Below are positions 56,675 to 64,000 of a DNA stretch of 64,000 nt, piece after piece. The DNA comes from Arabidopsis thaliana (lineage: Eukaryota; Streptophyta; Magnoliopsida; Brassicales; Brassicaceae): the NCBI RefSeq assembly GCF_000001735.4, contig NC_003070.9:4278001-4342000 (forward strand), in the 5' to 3' direction. The first letter of the stretch is position 1, and each line of letters begins with the position of its first letter. The notes beneath the pieces are model-generated. The model did no database searches. It saw only the letters and a list, made by a program, of their open reading frames with translations, and was not told the DNA's origin. A program made the translations under genes and the position numbers.

Positions 56675-59609
56675 ATGAAGGAGGAGAAGAAAGACGACGG
56701 AGTAATGGCTGAGGAGAAGCCTTACATGTTCTGGATTTGGACTTTGGCTTCTACGATTTTCCGATTATTCCTGATCTTTTCCCCGGCAAATATCAACCTA
56801 TCTTCCCGTCCGGAGGTCTCCACCCCTCACACCAGCCTTCGCCGCCGTACCGCCTCTCTCTCTCTCTCTCATCCTCCTCGCTCTCTCATACAATCTCTAT
56901 TCCATAATCTCGATTCCGCTTACGATTCTGCGTTTGTTTTTGAATGTTTTCAGTTGCTGAAGGTTACTGGTTGAAGCAGTCATCACTGTCGCCATACGCA
57001 GGTTTGTGATTGATTCGTCTATCTACATATGAGAATTTGAAATTCCACTATTGTGCAAGTTAAAATCGTGGTGTACTTGTTTCTTCTTCTGGTCAGGATC
57101 AATGTATCATGGCTCTCCATTGCTACTCTCCATTCTCGGTCCTCTCACAGTTCAGAGGTAGAGTGAATGTTAATCTATTCAAAGTTCAGTTCTTGAGCTT
57201 AGTTTCTTAGGGTTCTCGCATTGTATAATTTGAGCCAAAGTGACAAGTTTGTTGTTGCAGGATCGAAGGGCAATCGAGTCATCATTTGTGCAGGTATTTA
57301 TGATTATACATGTATAAGTTAGATTAAGAAATTGTATAAGTGATCAAGAGTTGTAAGTAACTTTGTGATTTTTTTTGGAATTAGTGATCAAGAGCTTTGT
57401 AGTCATGCGGATGATACCAACAATCTTCTGGATACAGTTTGGTTTTTGTTATTGCAGATTTACTTAGTGCACTGCTTCTTCGAGCTATTGGTCAGAAGCT
57501 CCAGAAGTCTTATAGAATGAATTTGAGGCCACTTGGTGTTCTTAGGTCATCGCAGGATAGAGGTACACTTAAGTTATTCGACTATGAGAACTTAGTAGTA
57601 TAACATATGGATTACAATATTTTTGGGAATCGATGTTTAGTCTGATTCCTTGTATATTTTTGTTGAAGTTTAACTCTGTGACAATTTGTACAAAATCATA
57701 TTTCTATTTTTTGATCAGAAGGGTATTGCTGATCTCTCCTTTTTTCTGTTTCCCTCAGGGATCCTTCCTTGTGGAGATATTGCTGCTCTTGTGTATCTGT
57801 GGAATCCTTTCACAATACTTTCTTGTGTTGGCTTATCTACTTCTCCAATAGAAAATTTGGCTGTCATTGTGTCTCTTTATGGAGCAGTTACTCGTAAGCA
57901 GTTGTTGGAAAGTGTTCTTTGTATCTATCTTAAATGAAAAACCTGCTTTCGGTTTGTAGTACGCTCATCCCTGTCGTTCTTCTTCTCAACAACTGTCTTC
58001 TACCCTTGCAGGACGAGTTCCTCTGGCTGCATTTGGGTTAATCATGGCCACACATTTGTCTCTTTATTCAGCACCTTTAGTGTTTCCAGTATGCATAATC
58101 TCAATTCCATTTTCATTTTTAATGTATCTCAAAGTTTTTCAGGGGAGTCAGATTCTAATTGCTCTTATGTTTCCTTCAGTTGATCTTTCTGTTGGGATAT
58201 GGTTTAGATGCCCCTCCTATAAAAAAGTTCCTTCAGACAAGACATGGAGGGGTTGAGACTGGATCAACCTCTGATGTTTCTAAACAAGAAAAGTTGACTC
58301 CGACTACACAACTTCCTTTCTCATGGAGAACAGTCTTGCATTTCGTATTTTGGGTATTGGTTTGGTCGAGCTATGTGTTGGTTTTATGCAGCTTATCATT
58401 GAAACAATATGGTGGGCTTGAGGAGATGTTCAAAAGGTACCACTTATCTGTGAAATCTCAATTTATTTGTCATAACCTGAATATCCGTTGTCATATACAG
58501 GAGTATGTATAATTATATTATTATTACAATTTCAGTATTAATGTTGAACATTTTTGTGCTTATGTCTCCTATTGTAGGACTTATGGTTTCATTCTCAGAA
58601 TCGAAGATCTGTCACCAAACATTGGTGTCTTTTGGTAAGTCTAAGTTCAAATCTTTATTGAGCTATGCTAGTTTCTGTATATCTTCACATATTCATCCGC
58701 CTTTTCTATCTCATTTCTCAGGTACTTCTTCGCAGAAGCCTTCGAGTTTTCCAGAAATTATCTCCTGATAATTTTCAACTTATATATTCTCCTTACTTCG
58801 ATACCATCTTTAATGTTCCGGTTAAAACATCGACCCTGCTTCCTTGCTTTCGCTTATTTAGCCTTCACTTCGATTCTTAAATCTTATCCTTCAGTAAGTA
58901 ATTTAACTTCACTATGAAACAATATTGTATCTTTCTTGAAAAAGCTTTCTGTTCATAGAATCTTAAATCTTGAACGTATTCCTTACTCTCATCACTAGGT
59001 TGGAGATGCAGCTTTATACTTGAGTTTATGGGCATTGTTTGTCAATGAATTAACAGGTAGTGAAACAAATTCCATCTCATCTCTTTCAGTATGATCTTGA
59101 ACCGTCATGAACTTTTCACATCTAACTGGGCTTCTGTGTAAACGTTAGACATGGAGTACTCGTTCTTTATCTTCTGTGGATATATCGGATTTTCGCTTCT
59201 CAGCCCTGTGATGCACAATTTCTGGATATGGAGGGTAAAGCTTCAAACTCAACTCCATTCAATCACAATAAAACTTAAAAGAAACCAGAACCCATTTGAT
59301 ATTTTTGGATTTACAGGGAACTGGAAATGCAAACTTCTACTTCGGAAATGCTATGGGCTATGCGTGCTTTCAGGTTAAAAGCCTAAAACCTTGGATCTAT
59401 TTTCGACCTCATTGAGTCGTGAAATATCAACCAAAAGGCTTGTTATTTAGCTTTTAAGGGTCTTATCTTAGTAGTTTGGTTCGTTGTTTACGGGTTTAAG
59501 ATTTTGACTGTATTTATTTCAGTTTATGTTTGTGGAGAAGAGTGTAAACGCAATGCTCAACCACGACCAGGCGCTGAAGAAAGCTACTGCAGAAATGACT
59601 AAGAACTGA
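56675..59609 (+). CDS. GPI transamidase subunit PIG-U
   Basis: About thirteen short exons join into a hydrophobic protein of roughly 470 residues. Recognisable pieces in order are FWIWTLASTIFRLFLIF, SSRPEVSTPHTSLRR, LAEGYWLKQSSLSPYAGSM, YHGSPLLLSILGPLTVQR, FVIADLLSALLLRAIG, LPCGDIAALVYLWNPFTILSC, FLLGYGLDAPPI, TYGFILRIEDLSPNIGVFW, YFFAEAFEFSRNYLL and GTGNANFYFGNAMGYACFQ. These match PIG-U/Cdc91, the multi-spanning subunit of the ER GPI-transamidase that recognises the GPI lipid and attaches it to proteins. Retention of the frame would be lost in intron 1 if unspliced. The start is ATG 56675, with an in-frame alternative at 56705. Corresponds to AT1G12730. Confidence 0.92.
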
Positions 59610-59729
59610 GCCATTACAGTCATTTTTTAATATTCGGTGTTAAGAGTCTCTAACTATAAACTTTTGTGGCAAAATTAGTGGTCTTCTTAGGCCAAACGCA
59701 GAAGCCAAAAAGCGTTGAACAACATGTAT

Positions 59730-59830
59730 TAGGAGTCGATTGGTTTAGTGGTAAAGTGTCACATTTGCCAGTGATTGTAGTTGCACAGTTTAAACAAGAC
59801 CTCAAACTCGGACATCCAAACCAAATGAGA
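59730..59830 (+). repeat. Possible tRNA-derived SINE head
   Basis: TGGTTTAGTGG at about 59738 fits an RNA polymerase III A box and, about 60 bases on, GACCTCAAACTCGGACATCC loosely resembles a tRNA T-arm/B-box. No full cloverleaf can be drawn. It may be a decayed tRNA-derived SINE. Confidence 0.25.
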
Positions 59831-62540
59831 CGACAATTTTTTTTACGTCGCGACCACTTAGTTACGATTTCTTGGTTAAGTAGTTTATTGTGTTAAATGT
59901 ATTTCATGATGTTCATAACTTTTTCAGTTTTTGCAATGAAGATTGTTTTACATGAAATGGAATAGAAAATATAATTATAGAGCTACAGAGAATATTATTT
60001 TGTTAGATGCAAAGGGTGATTAAAGTTGGGTGGACCTTTATGACAAGTGCAAAATCACGTGGTTTTGAAGTGCGAACAAAACAAATCAACACTTTTGGAG
60101 TTATGAGCATCAATTTTTTTATGTATATATATAAAGTTTAAACTTTAAACCAATCTCATACTTAATAGTATAAAATACAATCGATGCCATGCAAATTTAT
60201 ACGTATAGGTTGTGTGTATATATGTGCATTAATAATCAAATGATATTCATGTTTCCCTAGGCTCCTGATTTATGAAATATGACGAAGTTTTTTGGTCATT
60301 GCTTACCGCAATGCCAATTATTTTTTACTTCGCTCACAATTTTCTTCGCGAGTTGCTAATATTTTTATTCTTTAAGAAACACTAATTGACATCGTGAGCG
60401 TTTTTGAACAATTTCACTTATAAATTATAATGTACATAATGCGATATATCTTAGACATGTTGTGTTTTCCGAAGTATATAATACTCATATATACACATTC
60501 CACGGGAAATCCTTTATTTTTCTTCTAATTATGATGGATTGTCTATATGTTAATATTATAAGAATATCATAGAATCTTCGTTGACTTGTATTAAGTAACA
60601 GCGAAATTGCTTACGAAACAGTACAACCAAATTCACTTTGAATCATTTAAACAAATATCGACTGTCGTTCTTCATAGTTATATAATAACTCCAGAATATT
60701 TATCTAACTCATTAAGTAATTAATTTATATTTTTATGGTTAATTTAAATACCCTACCGTTTAGTCCGTAGTGATAGGTTAGAAATTATTTTTGGTCATCA
60801 CTCATCAGACCTGTTATTCAATTTTTATGTGTGGTTTAAAAAACTAATATTTTGACTATCTTAATTAATAGCATGCATCGTTAGTATAAAATTTTATACT
60901 AATTTGTATGGCTCAAAATTTATCCCGAATAAAATAGCTAGCGGAAACCCGACAAATCCTATAGAACACTCGTGTTAACTGCTAAGTAACGTGGCTTTGA
61001 AATGGTTAAATACAAACGAAGGATTAACATTACGTAAGTCAAAAAACAAAACAAAAAAAGCTATAAAATGAGATGTAGAAGTAGGACAATGGTTCGATAT
61101 GTGACTCCCCCCACGGCTGGCGTTTTACTTTTGTGAAAGGTCAAACCCTATGGTCTATGGAGACAAGCAGACACGTACGACCAAATCTGTCTTTTTGTAT
61201 TTCCTTTAACCTAAAAATGATTTTTTCTTAGGTTAAATATATCAAACATAGTATATATATCTTTTGCCCTTTCACATTTTCATTAACCGTCTTTAATTGA
61301 CGTAGCCACTAGGAGCGTCTCCGGCTTGCGGTTAAGGCCGTTTAGCTCTTTTCCTTTGCATATTCTCTTCATGGGGTTAGATTTATGGTCTACTTTAATT
61401 AGTCGATCCAACAAAAAAATTGTCGTCAAGTTTGTCCGCAAAGGTGAATTTTACCCTTCCCTTGGTTTGTCACATTCATAACAAAGGAGGTGATATTAAA
61501 ATAAGCTTATAATTAAATTAATAATTAATCAAATCATTTGGTTCGTCACATTCGATTATATCAGAGTGAAGATAATCATTCTTACTTTGGTTCTTTATTT
61601 TGTGTTACATGCTGTGTAATTCGTTTGAAGGTTAAAAGTTTAAACACTAAAAAAAAAACTAATATGAAAGGGCCAAAGGGCTTGCCTCATGCGTACGGCA
61701 CAGACAAGATTAACGAACTTTCTCCACAATTCTCTCGAATCCTCGTGTAGCTTCAATCGTCTTTGATCATAAAGTCTTCTTTCGATTTATCTAAATAAGT
61801 TTTTTTTTTAATTTTTTTTTTCCTATGTACTATTTATATATCCAGTATCCGTAATAGTTCATCGACAAAAATAAATTTCTAAAAGACATCAAAATATATG
61901 TATATTTGATGCAGAGCACCTACACTGGGACTTACCTTCCATTTTTTTTGTTTTCAATTTGTCCATTGATGATGTACATTTATTTCTGTATTTTGTTAGA
62001 TATAGAGGACAATATGCATATGGTATCTTAAGTCTTAACCCTAGAAAAATTGAAGCTTGGAAATGTTAACACTGTCGTCAACAACGGTTTGATCAAAACA
62101 AAATGTTGATTTGTTGGTCGATTCATGTGAATGGCTAAATCGATATAAATGTGTAGAACAAAATATATTCAAGGCTTATTATATATGAAAGTATAATAAG
62201 AATTAAGTGACTTTTTGAATATACTCTTTACGTTTACAATACCTTTTCAAATTTGTAAACGTAAATTCATAATTATTTGTAGGAAAAACAAACAAATAAA
62301 TTACAGCAAAAATTACAAGAAGGATAACATTTTTGCAATACGAGTATCACGTGGTCAACTTTCAAAGCCAATAACTTTATGCCACGTTATAGAGCAGAAC
62401 ATGTAGGACCCAAGTGCACTCTAAGCAAATACAGTTCTTACCAGGGAACAGCTCCGACCAATAATTAATTTTCGTACTCTTTAATTTTAACTTAAATTAT
62501 AAACTGAAAGTAGTTTATAAATACTCAAATCGTCAAAATT

Positions 62541-62587
62541 TCTTGCCATCCAATTCTTTTTTTTTGTCGGCTCTTGCCATCAAATTC
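62541..62587 (-). repeat. Micro-insertion GCCGAC-A9 with 16-bp direct repeats
   Basis: TCTTGCCATCCAATTC (62541-62556) recurs as TCTTGCCATCAAATTC (62572-62587). Between them is T9 then GTCGGC, that is, GCCGAC followed by A9 on the minus strand. Confidence 0.55.
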
Positions 62588-63334
62588 AAAATTTCAAAAT
62601 TTCCAAAACTATAATAACAGAAGAAAACTTTTTTTCGTCATGAAAAAAAAAAAATTATATGTATAAAAAGATTGCAAAACAAGCCAAATAGAATCAATTT
62701 GAGCAAGTAGCTAGATAATATTAAATTATTAATATTCCAATGCAAATATTAAATCTTAATACGACTAATTTTTTTTGACAAGATATTAAGCACAACATAA
62801 TAAGGAAAATTAAACAAAAACAATAGCTAGCCTATTGAGTTGTCTCTATCTTGGTACATCCCCCTAGCAATCACATCTCAATACTCTAATGAGTCTATCT
62901 ATTAATTATGTTTTCAAGTTTTTTTTAATATTAATTTCACTAAAACCCTAACGAGGTTATACCATTTTGGATTTTTCTCCACCCAGTAAGAAACCTGCCA
63001 ATCACACACAAACACATACCAATCCAACCCTAATCCTAAAATACCATGTTGGATTTTGCTAGCAATGCTAATAATGTTACGTTTTGTCTAAACCCTGTGT
63101 ATATAGTAGTTTCTAGGTCGAAACTTTAAAGTTGTCTTTTTTGACCCAGGATTACTGATGAAGGAACCACTTTTTGTCACCAATTATGTAGCACTCAAAT
63201 TGCTTTAGCTAATGGAATATTGAGAGAAAGGTGATCATAGATATTAACGGATAAGTATATTTACAGTAACCTACCTAGTTGAGTTTTTGTGGGTAAAAAA
63301 AGTAGAATTGCATGGTTTGTTGCATAAATCCTGA

Positions 63335-63430
63335 GCCCGTGGCTCAATGGCTAAAACACATATTGTCATGTGATTGGTTTAACCTAATGGGTCCCAAGAG
63401 CCGTCTGATGTTATACGTCTCACAATTAAG
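63335..63430 (+). repeat. Possible tRNA-derived SINE head
   Basis: TGGCTCAATGG (63340-63350) matches the A-box consensus and GGTTTAACCT (63376-63385) is one or two bases off a B box. The 26-base gap between them is in the tRNA range. No cloverleaf is evident. Confidence 0.25.
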
Positions 63431-64000
63431 CCAAAAAAGAAGAAGATAATAATGATAAATAGTATGATTCAACTCTCAGGTTAATTATAATCTGGACAAG
63501 AGAACTTGCAGAATCGGTGGTTGATAACAGGATCTAAAAGCTGATGTATGTATTATTTTGCAAGATCTTGAGTTTGACCAATGGAAAATTTAAGTATTTG
63601 AAGATAATAATGATAATGATTAAAAACACATGACAAGAAGATCTAAAGAAGAGATTCTGAGCATGAATGAGAACAAACTGAAATGTACTTTATTAGTTAG
63701 TTTATATTTGCTTCCCTGGTGTCAAAGATTTTATTAGATACTGAAATTTTAGCATAGATATGGGATGATAGAAAGATATATAAACAACAACGAAGTCAAT
63801 AATGCAAAGCTGGAAACTTCTATTTATCCCTGTTTGGTAACCAACAAGAGTCTCAAATTTTAAGTTACAACATCAGTTTTTTACTATAATCATTAGTTTA
63901 ATATCCAATCTAATGGTGAAAAAGAGGCTAGAGCCCACAAAATAATGTCCTAAAATGAAGCTGAAAACTTGTCTAATGTTCAGACTTGTGTTTTAATGCC

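Larger units (their letters stand above)
59610..64000. other. Terminal intergenic gap (4.4 kb), no gene seen
   Basis: AT-rich DNA with no supported coding gene. It contains two weak tRNA-like promoter pairs (59737 and 63340), a repeat-flanked micro-insertion at 62541-62587, and poly-T runs near 61800. The frames present are short and lack motifs. The next gene probably begins beyond the window. Confidence 0.45.

Noticed and set aside
1-64000. CRISPR arrays, bacterial operons, LTR retrotransposons
   Set aside because: No regularly spaced repeats, no operon-like spacing, and no gag-pol or paired LTR sequence was seen. All genes are plant nuclear genes with introns.

Overview
The window is plant nuclear DNA and reads as Arabidopsis thaliana, upper arm of chromosome 1 (about AT1G12570 to AT1G12730). 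I base this on recognising several protein sequences (DDF1, LPLAT1, PEPKR1, PEPKR2, RPF1, PP2-A12), on short GT-AG introns and on AT-rich intergenic DNA. It is recognition from memory, not a database search.

Layout. 0-12.8 kb: a secreted GMC oxidoreductase (-), the kinase PEPKR1 (+), a tRNA-Gly(UCC) (-), the nucleotide-sugar transporter UTR4 (-) and the DREB1-type AP2 factor DDF1 (-). 13-21.5 kb: a decayed Rf-like PPR gene split by a 772-bp CACTA-type element, an intact Rf-like PPR gene (-) and a second DREB-type AP2 factor, ERF027 (+). 21.5-25.6 kb: a gene-poor gap. 25.6-29.7 kb: LPLAT1 (-) and RRP36 (+) in divergent array. 30.9-40.9 kb: seven tandem thionin-like genes and gene remnants, all on +, with a PPR scrap among them. 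42.1-50.3 kb: PEPKR2 (-), PPR and DEAD-box helicase scraps, the mitochondrial PPR gene RPF1 (-) and the F-box gene PP2-A12 (-). 51.9-56.4 kb: a nearly complete 4.5-kb Mutator-like (TIR-MULE) element with about 247-bp terminal inverted repeats, a mudrA-type transposase gene and a second, convergent gene for a GRF zinc-finger protein with a C-terminal membrane segment. 56.7-59.6 kb: the GPI-transamidase subunit PIG-U (+), whose start lies only 284 bp from the transposon. 59.6-64 kb: no gene seen.

The genes form no single pathway. The common theme is local gene birth and death: Rf-like PPR copies and scraps, the thionin-like array, two AP2 genes and two PEPKR kinases, with transposons and very small poly(A)-type insertions between them. 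The signals most worth a second look are the two-gene MULE, the CACTA element that splits a PPR pseudogene, the thionin-like array whose repeat unit carries the 3' flank of RRP36, and a set of tiny insertions flanked by target-site duplications.
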